A DNA stretch of 33,945 bases. Origin: a bacterium (GTDB lineage: Bacteria > Vulcanimicrobiota > Vulcanimicrobiia > Vulcanimicrobiales > SCRA01). This document shows, piece by piece, positions 9,640 through 17,973 of the stretch. Every line of letters starts with the position of its first letter. The stretch's first letter is position 1. The stretch lies in NCBI GenBank assembly GCA_004298665.1, contig SCQY01000266.1, positions 1 to 33,945 on the forward strand, in the 5' to 3' direction. The notes beneath the pieces are model-generated. The model did not search any database, was not told where the DNA came from, and saw nothing but the letters and a program-made list of their open reading frames with translations. A program made the position numbers and the translations under genes.

Positions 9640-11034
9640 GTGGCTGCCGAAACCGTTTCCCAACACGACGAGGATGATAGCGAGCTCACGCGTCTCCTTG
9701 GGGCATATATCGCATGTGCTACCGGTTGGCTCGTGCTGTCGACGGCCGTCGGCATCATCGTCGCCTTCAAGTTCGCCTATCCGGAGTTCCTGACCAACCC
9801 TTACTTCTCGTTCGGCCGGCTCCGGCCCATCCACACGAACGATACGTTCTACGCATGGGCAAGCGTCGCGCTCGTAGGCTTGGTGTTCTACGTCGCCTGC
9901 AAGACCTGTGCGACGCGCTTGTACAGCATCAAACTAGGGTGGATCACGCTGGCGCTGTTCAATATTGCTGCGGTCCTCGGAACGATCGCCCTGGATATTG
10001 GCTTCAATAACGGAGATCAGGAATATCGCGAGTGGATCTGGTGGATCGAGGCGCTCCTCCTCATTGCCATCCTGACTGCCGCCTACAATCTCATCATGAC
10101 GGTCGCCAGGCGCAAAGACGATGACATCTACCTCTCCAACTGGTATACGATGGGCGGCATCATCTGGACGCTCATCCTCTCGATCGTCGCCTTCATTCCT
10201 TTGTATCAGTACGGTTTAGGGCAAGTGGCGGTGCAAGGCTTCTTCATGCACAACGCCGTCGGCATGTGGTTCACTCCGCTTACGCTGGGGCTCTTCTACT
10301 ACGTGCTGCCCAAGCTGCTCAACCGCCCGATCTACTCGTACGCTTTGGGCGTCCTCGCGTTCTGGACGAATCTCGTCTTCTATCCGATCATCGGCGCCCA
10401 CCATTTCATCTTCAGCCCGCTGCCGTGGTGGCTGCAGACGCTAGCCATCGTCTTCAGCGTAGCGATGCTCGTGCCGGTCTGGGCAGGCAGCGCGAACTTC
10501 CTGCTGACGATGCGCGGGCGCTGGGAGCAGGTACGGCGCTCGTATGCGCTGCCGTTCGTCTTCGTGGGCGTGCTGGGCTACCTGCTGGGATCGACGCAGG
10601 GAACCTTCGAAGCGTTTCGCTCGCTGCAGGCCGTCTGGCATCTCACGAACTTCACCGTGGGCCACTCGCACCTGACGATGTATACGTTCATCACCTTCGG
10701 GATCTGGGGCGGCATCTACGCCTTGGTGCCTCGCGCCACCGGGCGCGCTCCCTCGCTCATGCTGACCGGTCTGCACTTCTGGCTCGCCACGGTCGGCATG
10801 ACGATCTACATTCTGGCACTCTCCATCGGCGGTACGATCCAGGGCTTGGTGTGGATGAGCGGCGCGCCGTTCATCGACTCGGTGACGGCTATCGCGCCGG
10901 ATTGGCTGTGGCGCTCGATCGGCGGATCGCTGATGTTCATCAGTCACCTCGTCTTCGCGTGGAACGTATGGATCATGCTGGGCGGCGGTGAGCGTGTGGC
11001 CAGCCGCATCGAGCCGATCAAGGAGGCGGCCTGA
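9640..11034 (+). CDS. ccoN: cbb3-type cytochrome c oxidase subunit I
   Basis: Catalytic heme-copper subunit of a high-affinity terminal oxidase in the cytoplasmic membrane: reduces O2 to water and pumps protons. 464 aa with about 12 hydrophobic segments. Likely ligands are visible: H65 in RPIHTND (low-spin heme b), the His of FFMHNAVGMW and the His pair of IIGAHHF (CuB), and the His residues of VGHSHLTMYTF (hemes). The GTG start at 9640 gives MAAETVSQHD before the first membrane segment. There is no close ribosome binding site, and TAGTAT sits 7 nt upstream of the GTG, so translation could be leaderless. First gene of the oxidase operon; ccoO overlaps its stop by one base. The fused layout of the partner subunits is unusual. 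Confidence 0.93.
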   Translation: MAAETVSQHDEDDSELTRLLGAYIACATGWLVLSTAVGIIVAFKFAYPEFLTNPYFSFGRLRPIHTNDTFYAWASVALVGLVFYVACKTCATRLYSIKLGWITLALFNIAAVLGTIALDIGFNNGDQEYREWIWWIEALLLIAILTAAYNLIMTVARRKDDDIYLSNWYTMGGIIWTLILSIVAFIPLYQYGLGQVAVQGFFMHNAVGMWFTPLTLGLFYYVLPKLLNRPIYSYALGVLAFWTNLVFYPIIGAHHFIFSPLPWWLQTLAIVFSVAMLVPVWAGSANFLLTMRGRWEQVRRSYALPFVFVGVLGYLLGSTQGTFEAFRSLQAVWHLTNFTVGHSHLTMYTFITFGIWGGIYALVPRATGRAPSLMLTGLHFWLATVGMTIYILALSIGGTIQGLVWMSGAPFIDSVTAIAPDWLWRSIGGSLMFISHLVFAWNVWIMLGGGERVASRIEPIKEAA

Positions 11035-12032
11035 TGAATCGCGACGGCCGCCTTCTCGCCATCGCCGGAGGATCGGGGCTGGTTTACCTCGTGCTGGCGA
11101 CCTTGATGGGCGTGCTTCCGGGTATGGCGCTCTCGAGAACCGCACCGGGGCCGGGCGTCACGCCGTTGACTGCGGAGCAGCAGGCCGGGCGCGCGGTCTA
11201 CATCGCCGAAGGCTGCTCCTACTGCCACACCCAGCAAGTACGGCCGCTCGCGATGGACAAGGTCTTCGGCCGTCCGTCGGCGCCGGGAGACTACGCGTAT
11301 CAGACGCCCGAGCTCTTGGGCTCCGAGCGTACCGGACCCGATCTCACCAACGTCGGCGTGCGTCAGCCTGCCGAAGTCTGGCAGTACATTCACCTCTACG
11401 ATCCACGCGCGGTCGTGCCGCAGTCGATCATGCCGTCCTACCACTGGCTCTTCGAAGTCGTTCCCTCGGCGCCGCCGGGCGTGACCCCCGTTGCGCTCCC
11501 GCCCGCCTATGCCCCCAAGAGCGGCGTAGTGATCCCAACGGCGCGAGCCAAGGCGCTGGTGGCCTACCTGCTCTCGCTGAAGCAGCCGGCGCTGCCGGCG
11601 GACATGGAGAAAGCCGCGCAGGAGGCCGCGCAGGCGATGGCCCCCGCCAAGCCGGCAGCCGGTCAAGGTGCGGGTAAAGCCGCCGTACAGGGCTTCGACT
11701 ACGCTTCGACGGGTCCGAATCTCTACGGCGCCAACTGCGCCGCCTGCCACGGCGCACAGGGCACGGGCGTTGCGGGGGCCTTCCCGCCGCTCGCGAACGA
11801 TCCGGTGGTCACGGCCGCGGACCCCACCGAGCACGTGAAGATCGTGCTCGACGGGCTGCACGGCAAGAGCATCGGCGGAACGGCGTACGGGGGGCAGATG
11901 CCTGCCTTCGCCACGCAGCTCACCGACGAGCAGATCGCGGCGATCGTCGATCACGAGCGGACGTCGTGGGGTAACCACGCACGGACGGTGACGCCGCGCG
12001 ATGTCGCGCGGATCCGCAAAGGGGGGAAGTAG
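11034..12032 (+). CDS. ccoO: cbb3 oxidase subunit II (CcoO) fused to a C-terminal cytochrome c domain
   Basis: 332 aa. An N-terminal membrane anchor (residues about 8-30) is followed by the CcoO domain with heme-c site C61-x-x-C64-H65 in the diagnostic context CSYCHTQQVRP; SIMPSYHWLF holds the probable Met ligand. After an Ala/Pro/Lys-rich linker (about 195-220) a second mono-heme cytochrome c domain begins, with C235-x-x-C238-H239 (CAACHG) and probable Met in QMPAF. Normally the extra c-type hemes sit on a separate CcoP subunit; here one is fused to CcoO. The start overlaps the ccoN stop by one base and is preceded by AAGGAGG. The domains face the periplasm and pass electrons from cytochrome c to CcoN. 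The fusion is directly visible; the CcoP origin of the tail is inferred. Confidence 0.92.
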   Translation: MNRDGRLLAIAGGSGLVYLVLATLMGVLPGMALSRTAPGPGVTPLTAEQQAGRAVYIAEGCSYCHTQQVRPLAMDKVFGRPSAPGDYAYQTPELLGSERTGPDLTNVGVRQPAEVWQYIHLYDPRAVVPQSIMPSYHWLFEVVPSAPPGVTPVALPPAYAPKSGVVIPTARAKALVAYLLSLKQPALPADMEKAAQEAAQAMAPAKPAAGQGAGKAAVQGFDYASTGPNLYGANCAACHGAQGTGVAGAFPPLANDPVVTAADPTEHVKIVLDGLHGKSIGGTAYGGQMPAFATQLTDEQIAAIVDHERTSWGNHARTVTPRDVARIRKGGK

Positions 12033-12034
12033 GC

Positions 12035-12199
12035 GTGGAGCACATGGTGGGCGGTCCGCCGCTGGGCAGCGCGCTCGTCGCTCTCGCCGGCGGTGCGATC
12101 ACCCTGTGGGTGATCGTCGCTGCGATCCGCATGCTGATCTCTCCCGGTGAGACGGATCCCAGCCATCCGAAGTACAGCGTCCTGAGAGGTGATCGTTGA
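12035..12199 (+). CDS. 54-aa single-span membrane protein of the cbb3 operon
   Basis: GTG at 12035 opens a 54-codon gene squeezed between the ccoO-c fusion (2 nt gap) and the next gene (one-base TGATG overlap). The GGGGGGAAG upstream can act as ribosome binding site. The product has one clear membrane segment (about residues 11-36, GSALVALAGGAITLWVIVAA) and a short hydrophilic tail ending in PSHPKYSVLRGDR. Position and size match accessory subunits such as CcoQ or CcoS, but the sequence was not recognised as either. Tight coupling on both sides supports a real gene and a role in assembly or stability of the oxidase. Confidence 0.72.
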   Translation: MEHMVGGPPLGSALVALAGGAITLWVIVAAIRMLISPGETDPSHPKYSVLRGDR

Positions 12200-12648
12200 T
12201 GGAGGAGGCGGCGCGCATACGCGTCTTTCTCGACGCCGGAGCGGAACCCATCGCCGACTACGCGCCGCCGGCGAGTTTCTCGCTCGATACGACGCAGCTG
12301 CGCGATGGAGAGCACGCACTGCGAATCGAGGCCTTCGACGCCACGGGGCGGATGGGGATTCGGCGCATTCCGTTCGAAGTGCGCAACGGCCCCGGCATCA
12401 CGGTCTCCGGCTTGCGTGCCGGCAGCACCGTACACGGCACGCTCGACCTGCGGCTCAATGCCTTCGGCGGCGAGGAGCCGTTCGAGCCCAAGCGCGCCGA
12501 GTCGCCTTCGCCGATTCCCGTCTGGACGTGGGTGATGTGCGTCTTCATCGTCGCCTGGGCCGCGTGGTATGCGGCCGAGATGTGGAACGTGCCGCCGGAG
12601 TTCGCCAAGACCCCCACGTACTACTCGGTGAGCACACAGGGCCGCTAG
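12199..12648 (+). CDS. Ig-like domain protein with C-terminal membrane segment, cbb3 operon
   Basis: 149 aa. Residues about 5-65 resemble a bacterial Ig-like beta-sandwich (pattern FSLDTTQLRDGEHALRIEAF then FEVRNG). Near residue 105 follows SPSPIPVWTWVMCVFIVAW, a single membrane span resembling the N-terminal anchor of CcoP/FixP (usually with PRWWLW). No CXXCH is present, so it carries no heme c. Because the second cytochrome c is fused to CcoO, this gene may supply the anchor part of a split CcoP. The ATG overlaps the preceding stop, with GAGAGGT upstream. It is probably the last gene of the operon; a GGCCG/CGGCC hairpin (12664-12679) follows without a T run. Function inferred from context only. 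Confidence 0.75.
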   Translation: MEEAARIRVFLDAGAEPIADYAPPASFSLDTTQLRDGEHALRIEAFDATGRMGIRRIPFEVRNGPGITVSGLRAGSTVHGTLDLRLNAFGGEEPFEPKRAESPSPIPVWTWVMCVFIVAWAAWYAAEMWNVPPEFAKTPTYYSVSTQGR

Positions 12649-12718
12649 CAGAGAAACGCGGAGGGCCGCAGTAACGGCCGTTCACAAGAATTTCCCTGGC
12701 CGCGTCCATGATGGCGCC

Positions 12719-15190
12719 ATGGTAGGAAGCGGAGCAAGCGTCGTGGACGCCGGAACGGCGCTCGAGGGGTTGGGAGCCGCCGAGGCGGCGCGGCGTCTTG
12801 CCGCGTACGGACCCAACGAGCTGCCTTCGCAGCGGCGGGCCCCGCGTTGGCTGCGGCTCCTCAAGGCGCTTGCCGACCCGATGGCGATCCTGCTGGTCGT
12901 AGCCAGCGCCACGTACGTCGTGTTGGGCGATCGGTTCGACGCCGCCGTCACGGGGATCGCGTTGGTACCGATCCTGCTCGTCTCGCTGGTGCTGGAGGGG
13001 CGCGCGGAGCGCGCGCTCGATCGACTCAAACAATTGACGGCTCCCACGGCGGTCGCGCTGCGTGATGGGCGGGAGACGACCATCTCGTCCACGGCGATCG
13101 TGCTCGACGACCTGCTCGTCGTCCAAGAAGGCGACGTGATCCCCGCCGACGGTGTGCTGCTGCGCGGTTCACAGCTCATGCTCGACGAATCGCTGCTCAC
13201 CGGTGAGTCGCAGCCTGTGCCCAAAGATGCCGTCGACGACGGCGCCGAGCGTGACCTTTGGGCGGGCACCACGCTCCTTTCGGGGCGCGGCGTGATGGTC
13301 GTTACGGCCACGGGAGCGCGCACGCGGCATGGTGCAATCGGCACGCTCTTGAGCACGATCGAGGCGCCGGCAACGCCGCTGCAGCGGATGGTGCGGCGTT
13401 TCGTTGGCCAACTCGGCATCGGTGCCGCCGTCTGCTGCGTGGCGGTGGTGATCGCCGACTTGCTGCACGGCTCTGCCTGGCCCGCAGCCATCATCGCCGG
13501 CGTGAGCCTGGCGATGGCCGCCATCCCCGAAGAGTTTCCCATGGTCTATACGCTCTATCTCGCGCTTGGGGCATGGCGCCTGGCGCGCGACGAAGCGTTG
13601 ATTCGCAAGCTGCCTAGCGCCGAGACGCTGGGGGCGACGACGGTCATCTGCACGGACAAAACGGGGACGTTGACGCTCGGGCGCCTCGACGTCGACACGG
13701 TCTACCCAGCGGACGGGAGCGACGTGCTCGGCGCCGCCCTCTGCGCCTCCGAGGAGTCACCTTTCGATCCGCTCGAACAAGCCATCGAGCGTGCGGTACG
13801 TGCCGCTGGTCGCAAGCGGAGCGCGTCGCCGTTGGTGCGCCGCTACGCCTTCGACCCCGCGGACAAGTACGTCTCCTACGTTCGCCAGACCGCCGATGGC
13901 CTGCGTATCTTTGCCAAAGGATCCGTTGAGGGAATTCTCGCGCATACCGCTCCGCCGGCCGAGCGGCGCAGGGAGATCGAGGAGGTCAATCGCCAACTCG
14001 CGGCGCGCCGCATGCGCGTGATCGCCGTCGCCGAAGGAGGCATCGCGGAGAGTACCGGCCGCGCCGACGACGAGCGTGCGTTGGCGTTCGTTGGGCTCGT
14101 GGCCTTCACCGATCCGATTCGCCCCGACGTGCTCGTTTCGTTGGAGGAATGCCGGCGCGCGGGGGTCCGCGTCATCATGCTGACGGGTGATCATCCCGAG
14201 ACGGCGGCGGCCATCGGTGCCGCGCTGAACTTCGCGGTAGACCATGGCGGCACGATTGCCTCGGGCGAACAGATCGACGCGCTCGACGACGTGGGATTGG
14301 CGGAGCTTGCGGCGCATACCACCATTTTCGCGCGCACGCGCCCCGAGCAGAAGTACCGGCTGGTGAAGGCGCTGCAATCGCGCGGCGAGGTCGTGGCAAT
14401 GACGGGCGACGGCACGAACGATGCGCCCGCGCTGCGCGAGGCAGACATCGGCATCGCGATGGGGAAGCGCGGTACCGAGGTGGCGCGCGAGGCGGCCGAT
14501 TTAGTGCTGCTGGACGACGACTTCACCACCATCGAGCGCGCCGTGCGCGACGGACGGCGCATCTTCGACAACCTCAAGCACGCCTTCTCGTACCTGCTGG
14601 CGTTCCACATTCCACTGCTGATTTCGGCGCTGGTCCTGCCGATCGCCGGGGCGCCGCTGCTGCTGCTTCCCATTCATCTGGTTTGGCTGGAGTTGATCGT
14701 GCACCCGACGTCGTCGCTCGTCTTCGAAGCGGATCCGCCGGATGCCGACCTCATGCGTCGCCCGCCGCGGCGCAGCGGCGCGGGCTTCTTACGTGCGGGC
14801 GAGTTCGCGCGTCCGCTCGTCGTAGGCACGACGCTGGCTCTGGCCGTGCTGGCGCTCTACGTGTGGGAGTTGGCGCATGCCATGCCCGTCACCGAGGCGC
14901 GCGCGCTGGCGTTGTCCGCCATGGTGATCGGCCAGCTGCTGCTGGTGTTGGTGGAGCGCGATCCGCTGCGCCCGCTCTGGCAAGTACCGTTGCGCAACAA
15001 CCTAACCTTGATCGTCGTGATGCTCATGGCGGCCGCGAGCCTGCTGATGCTGGTTTACGTCCCCGTCGCGGCGGCGGCTGCAGAGTTCGGCCCGCTGACG
15101 CTGCGCGAATGGGGGTTGGGCGTCGCCGTCGCCGTGTCGGCCACGTTGTGGTACGAGCCCGTGAAAGCGTGGCGGCAAGCGCACATCTAG
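12719..15190 (+). CDS. P-type cation-transporting ATPase (P2-like; substrate unknown)
   Basis: 823-aa inner-membrane pump driven by ATP. In order: N-terminal cation-ATPase domain (GLGAAEAARRLAAYGPNELP); actuator loop with LLTGESQPVPKD; membrane segment 4 with AAIPEEFPMV; phosphorylation site D313 in CTDKTGTLTLG; nucleotide domain; hinge TGDGTNDAPALREADIGIAM; and C-terminal membrane bundle. Calcium pumps usually show PEGLP and Mg pumps PEMLP in segment 4; PEEFP is neither, so the ion is not assignable. No CXXC metal-binding domain is present, which argues against Cu/Cd/Zn type. No clear ribosome binding site precedes 12719. mgtC follows 13 nt later, which would suit Mg2+ homeostasis as in mgtCB operons of enterobacteria. 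Confidence 0.9.
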   Translation: MVGSGASVVDAGTALEGLGAAEAARRLAAYGPNELPSQRRAPRWLRLLKALADPMAILLVVASATYVVLGDRFDAAVTGIALVPILLVSLVLEGRAERALDRLKQLTAPTAVALRDGRETTISSTAIVLDDLLVVQEGDVIPADGVLLRGSQLMLDESLLTGESQPVPKDAVDDGAERDLWAGTTLLSGRGVMVVTATGARTRHGAIGTLLSTIEAPATPLQRMVRRFVGQLGIGAAVCCVAVVIADLLHGSAWPAAIIAGVSLAMAAIPEEFPMVYTLYLALGAWRLARDEALIRKLPSAETLGATTVICTDKTGTLTLGRLDVDTVYPADGSDVLGAALCASEESPFDPLEQAIERAVRAAGRKRSASPLVRRYAFDPADKYVSYVRQTADGLRIFAKGSVEGILAHTAPPAERRREIEEVNRQLAARRMRVIAVAEGGIAESTGRADDERALAFVGLVAFTDPIRPDVLVSLEECRRAGVRVIMLTGDHPETAAAIGAALNFAVDHGGTIASGEQIDALDDVGLAELAAHTTIFARTRPEQKYRLVKALQSRGEVVAMTGDGTNDAPALREADIGIAMGKRGTEVAREAADLVLLDDDFTTIERAVRDGRRIFDNLKHAFSYLLAFHIPLLISALVLPIAGAPLLLLPIHLVWLELIVHPTSSLVFEADPPDADLMRRPPRRSGAGFLRAGEFARPLVVGTTLALAVLALYVWELAHAMPVTEARALALSAMVIGQLLLVLVERDPLRPLWQVPLRNNLTLIVVMLMAAASLLMLVYVPVAAAAAEFGPLTLREWGLGVAVAVSATLWYEPVKAWRQAHI

Positions 15191-15203
15191 CGGAGGGATC
15201 GCC

Positions 15204-15863
15204 ATGCAGGTGGAGCTGATCGAGGCGATCGTGCTGAGGACACTCGCGGCCGCCGTGCTGGGAGCGGCGATCGGCATGCAGCGCGAGCTGGTCCATCGCC
15301 CAGCGGGGCTGCGCACGCACATGCTGGTCTCGCTGGCTGCCTGCGCCTTCGCCGAAGCGGTCTATGGCCTGCAATCCGATCGCATCATCGCCGGCGTAGC
15401 GACGGGCGTGGGGTTTCTCGGCGCGGGGGCGATCGTGCGGCAGGGACTTACGGCCTCTGGTCTCACGACCGCAGCGAGCATCTGGGTGGCAGCGGCGGTG
15501 GGCGTCTGCGCCGGGGTTGGAACGCCGGCTGCTCTGCTGGCGGCGATCGTGGTCACGGTAGCGACAGTGATTGCGCTCGGCATCGCGGACTGGCGCGTGG
15601 CCGCGTTCGTGCGCGCCGAGCATCGCCTTCAGGTGATCGTACGGTTCGACGTGAGCGAGACGACTGCTGAGGCGGTACGCGAGCAATTGGCGAAGCACTT
15701 TGCAAAGGTGCGCTTTGTCTCGTGCATCGCTTTCGAGCGCACCGGTGAGCGGCTGGTGAGCTCGGTCTCCTACGACCTGGGCGTGCGCGGCGATCGCGAA
15801 CTTTGGGAGCGCTTGGCCGCGCTAGGCAAGAGCCCCGGGGTCATGGGTATCGACGTGGCTTGA
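15204..15863 (+). CDS. mgtC: MgtC/SapB family membrane protein
   Basis: 219 aa. The N-terminal part has several hydrophobic helices with family motifs GAAIGMQRELVHRPAGLRTH and GVGFLGAGAIVRQG. The C-terminal ~80 residues (from HRLQVIVRFDV) form a soluble, ACT-like tail as in long MgtC proteins. Family members influence Mg2+ starvation survival, membrane potential or F-ATPase activity. GGAGGG precedes the ATG. The 13-nt gap from the P-type ATPase indicates one operon. Its last 42 nt overlap the convergent USP gene, so the two transcripts are antisense at their ends. Confidence 0.92.
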   Translation: MQVELIEAIVLRTLAAAVLGAAIGMQRELVHRPAGLRTHMLVSLAACAFAEAVYGLQSDRIIAGVATGVGFLGAGAIVRQGLTASGLTTAASIWVAAAVGVCAGVGTPAALLAAIVVTVATVIALGIADWRVAAFVRAEHRLQVIVRFDVSETTAEAVREQLAKHFAKVRFVSCIAFERTGERLVSSVSYDLGVRGDRELWERLAALGKSPGVMGIDVA

Positions 15864-16319
15864 GAGGCATTCGGGGGTGGCGCAAGGCAGAACCAGCACC
15901 GGCAGTCTGCTGCGGCGGAGAACTCCCTCCGTGGTGCTGCCGAGCAGCGCGCGCGCTGCCCCGTGCCTGCCGTGCGTGCCCATCATGATGAGGTCGGCCC
16001 CTACCGTGTGTGCCGTCTCGAGGATGCTCTCCACAGGGTCGCCGCGCAGGCTGCGCACCTCGGCATCGAAGCCGAGTTGAGCGGCGCGGCCGCGCGCGCG
16101 CACGAGGACGTGGCGCGACCACCACGTTACGGCCTCCGCCGAGTCCATCTTCATTCCCGCGGGAAGCGGCTCATCGAGCAGATAGCCCGGCACGGGGACC
16201 TGAACGTGGCAGAAGACCAGCGTGGCCTGATCCTCCTCGGCGATCGAGAGAGCGTACCAGACGGCGGCGTCCGATGGCGACCCGCCGTCAACGGGAACGA
16301 GAATGGTGTGAAAGCTCAT
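15822..16319 (-). CDS. Universal stress protein, copy 1
   Basis: 165 aa, UspA alpha/beta fold, cytosolic. N-terminal ILVPVDGGSPSDAAV and the C-terminal ATP-binding signature GTHGRHGAARALLGSTTEGV (G-2x-G-9x-G-S/T) are complete, so it is probably an ATP-binding USP. About 18 extra residues follow the usual end and overlap the end of mgtC on the other strand. Transcribed divergently from the first SRPBCC gene across a 176-nt gap. It opens the first of three USP/SRPBCC/regulator/kinase units. USPs of this kind are often induced by hypoxia, nutrient or energy stress in other bacteria. Confidence 0.9.
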   Translation of the reverse strand: MSFHTILVPVDGGSPSDAAVWYALSIAEEDQATLVFCHVQVPVPGYLLDEPLPAGMKMDSAEAVTWWSRHVLVRARGRAAQLGFDAEVRSLRGDPVESILETAHTVGADLIMMGTHGRHGAARALLGSTTEGVLRRSRLPVLVLPCATPECLSSHVDTHDPGALA

Positions 16320-16405
16320 CGACTGGGCTTGCCTACCGGAGCGCGGTATCAGGACTTGACATACGATTGGGATAGCACACGCATGGCGACGGCGTTGTGA
16401 AGAAA

Positions 16406-16417
16406 CCGCGAACGCGG
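16406..16417. promoter_or_regulatory. Perfect palindrome in the USP1/SRPBCC1 divergent region
   Basis: CCGCG-AA-CGCGG is a perfect inverted repeat, and its flanking AA/TT bases partly extend it. It sits between two divergent genes, where an operator for a dimeric regulator would be expected. It does not resemble FNR or Crp half-sites. A TTGACA lies at 16356-16361 but without a matching -10. Confidence 0.3.
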
Positions 16418-16495
16418 GTTCCCACGGGCCTCACGCAATCCGCCCACCGAACAGCCATGATCGGGACGAACGATGTAACCCGACTGGAGAAGGAT

Positions 16496-16969
16496 ATGAC
16501 AGACGTCTTGATCGTGGACGAAGTGGGATGTGCGGCGGATCGCGTTCCGGAGCTGCTCTCGGCGGTGCTGAAAGCCCAGCCGGGCGGCGAAGCCTCGGGA
16601 TACTATCGTCTGGAGGTGCCGTTCGAGGAGCTTGGGCTGCCGGATGTCGGAGAGTTCTCTCGCCGCGTCGACGTACGTCTGGGAACGCCCCAGTCGCGGC
16701 CGGTATTCGGCTCCCTCAACGAGTTGCGGATTCCGCTGAGCTGGGAGGTCCCAGGACACGCCGCCTTCCCCGTCTTCGAAGGGTTCTTGGAAGTGACGCC
16801 TCTGGCGCAGCAACGCTCCCAGCTCACGGTAGCCGGAGCCTATCGGCCGCCCGGGGGGCCCGTAGGGGCGGCCTTCGACGCCGCGATCGGCCACCGCATC
16901 GCCGAGGCGACGATCCGCCACTTCCTGAGCGGACTGAGGCACGCGATCGAAGCGCGCGCCGTCTCCTAG
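16496..16969 (+). CDS. SRPBCC (START/Bet v1-like) family protein, copy 1
   Basis: 157 aa. The C-terminal signature GAYRPPGGPVGAAFDAAIGH, followed by an amphipathic helix, is typical of SRPBCC/polyketide-cyclase-like proteins, which bind hydrophobic ligands in a helix-grip fold. The N-terminal half contains YYRLEVPFEELGLPDVGEFS, closely similar to YELDVPFEDLHLPRLGRFT of copy 4. GGAGAAGG precedes ATG 16496; an in-frame start 99 nt upstream has none. It is the first of four paralogues in the window. Its stop codon shares the bases CTAG with the stop of convergent ispH. The ligand is unknown; close linkage to stress proteins suggests a stress role. Confidence 0.85.
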   Translation: MTDVLIVDEVGCAADRVPELLSAVLKAQPGGEASGYYRLEVPFEELGLPDVGEFSRRVDVRLGTPQSRPVFGSLNELRIPLSWEVPGHAAFPVFEGFLEVTPLAQQRSQLTVAGAYRPPGGPVGAAFDAAIGHRIAEATIRHFLSGLRHAIEARAVS

Positions 16970-17973
16970 CGCGCCTGCTTCGAAGCGCCGGAGGCTTGCG
17001 CCTCGAGACGCGTCAGTTCGCGCGGCGGCGTGAAGATGATCGCCGGCTCGCGCTTGCCGAAGTCGCGTACTTCGAACGTACCAAGCTCTTGAAGGCGCGC
17101 GAGGATGCTCTGCACGAGGTGCTCGGGGGAAGAGGCGCCGGCCGTGACGCCGATCGCGCGCTTCCCCAGCACCCAGCGGGGATCGATGGCATCGGGGTGG
17201 TCGATGAGATAAGCGGCGGTACCCGTTTGCTTCGCGCTCTCGCACAGACGCTGGGAGTTGGAGCTGTTCTCCGAGCCGACCACCAGCACGAGATCGGCCT
17301 CGGCCGCCAACGCTTTGACCGCCTCCTGACGATTCTGCGTGGCGTAGCAGATATCGTCCCTAGCCGGAGTTACCAGCGCCGGGAATCGCTCCTTCAGCGT
17401 CTCGATGATCTCCCGTGTGTCATCGATGCTGAGAGTCGTCTGCGTCACCACGGCAACCCGCTGCGGGTCTGGAACTTCGCAGGCGCGCGCTTGTTCGACG
17501 TTCTCAACTAAGCCGATTCGTCCGGGGATCTCGCCGAGCGTGCCGGCCACCTCGTCATGGTACTTGTGGCCGACGAGTATGACGTAGAGGCCCTCGTTGG
17601 CGAACTTGATCGCCTCCAAGTGTACTTTGGAAACCAGCGGGCAGGTCGCATCGATGACCTGCAAACCGCGTTCGACCGCGCCGCGGCGTACTTCGGGGGA
17701 GACGCCGTGGGCGCTGAAGACGAGGAGCGAGCCCGACGGCACTTCGGTTACGTCTTCCACGAAGACCACGCCGCGTGCTTGGAAGCGTTGCACGACATCG
17801 CGGTTGTGGACGATCTCCTTGCGAACGTAGATCGGCCCGTCGTGGATCTCCAGCAGACGGTTGATGATATCGATGGCGCGCTCGACCCCTGCGCAGAAGC
17901 CGCGCGGATTGGCAAGCAAGATCGTTCCGGTCTCGGCGGCCGCGCTGGGGGCACTGATAGCTCTCTCGCTCAT
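16966..17973 (-). CDS. ispH: 4-hydroxy-3-methylbut-2-enyl diphosphate reductase
   Basis: Last enzyme of the MEP isoprenoid pathway: converts HMBPP to IPP and DMAPP with an iron-sulfur cluster, cytosolic. 335 aa. The three cluster cysteines are seen in NPRGFCAGVERAI, DATCPLVSKVH and DICYATQNRQEAV. VVGSENSSNSQRL and GVTAGASSPEHLV complete the family pattern. The start is uncertain: 17973 gives MSERAISAP, while an ATG at 18039 would add 22 residues; neither has a good ribosome binding site. It is a housekeeping gene lying between SRPBCC1 and regulator 1, and seems to interrupt the first stress unit. Confidence 0.94.
   Translation of the reverse strand: MSERAISAPSAAAETGTILLANPRGFCAGVERAIDIINRLLEIHDGPIYVRKEIVHNRDVVQRFQARGVVFVEDVTEVPSGSLLVFSAHGVSPEVRRGAVERGLQVIDATCPLVSKVHLEAIKFANEGLYVILVGHKYHDEVAGTLGEIPGRIGLVENVEQARACEVPDPQRVAVVTQTTLSIDDTREIIETLKERFPALVTPARDDICYATQNRQEAVKALAAEADLVLVVGSENSSNSQRLCESAKQTGTAAYLIDHPDAIDPRWVLGKRAIGVTAGASSPEHLVQSILARLQELGTFEVRDFGKREPAIIFTPPRELTRLEAQASGASKQAR

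Noticed and set aside
11034-12032. Separate ccoO and ccoP genes
   Set aside because: One continuous frame covers both cytochrome domains; no stop or restart lies in the linker.
16356-16380. Consensus TTGACA as a sigma-70 promoter for SRPBCC1
   Set aside because: No acceptable -10 box at 16-18 nt spacing; kept only as a note.
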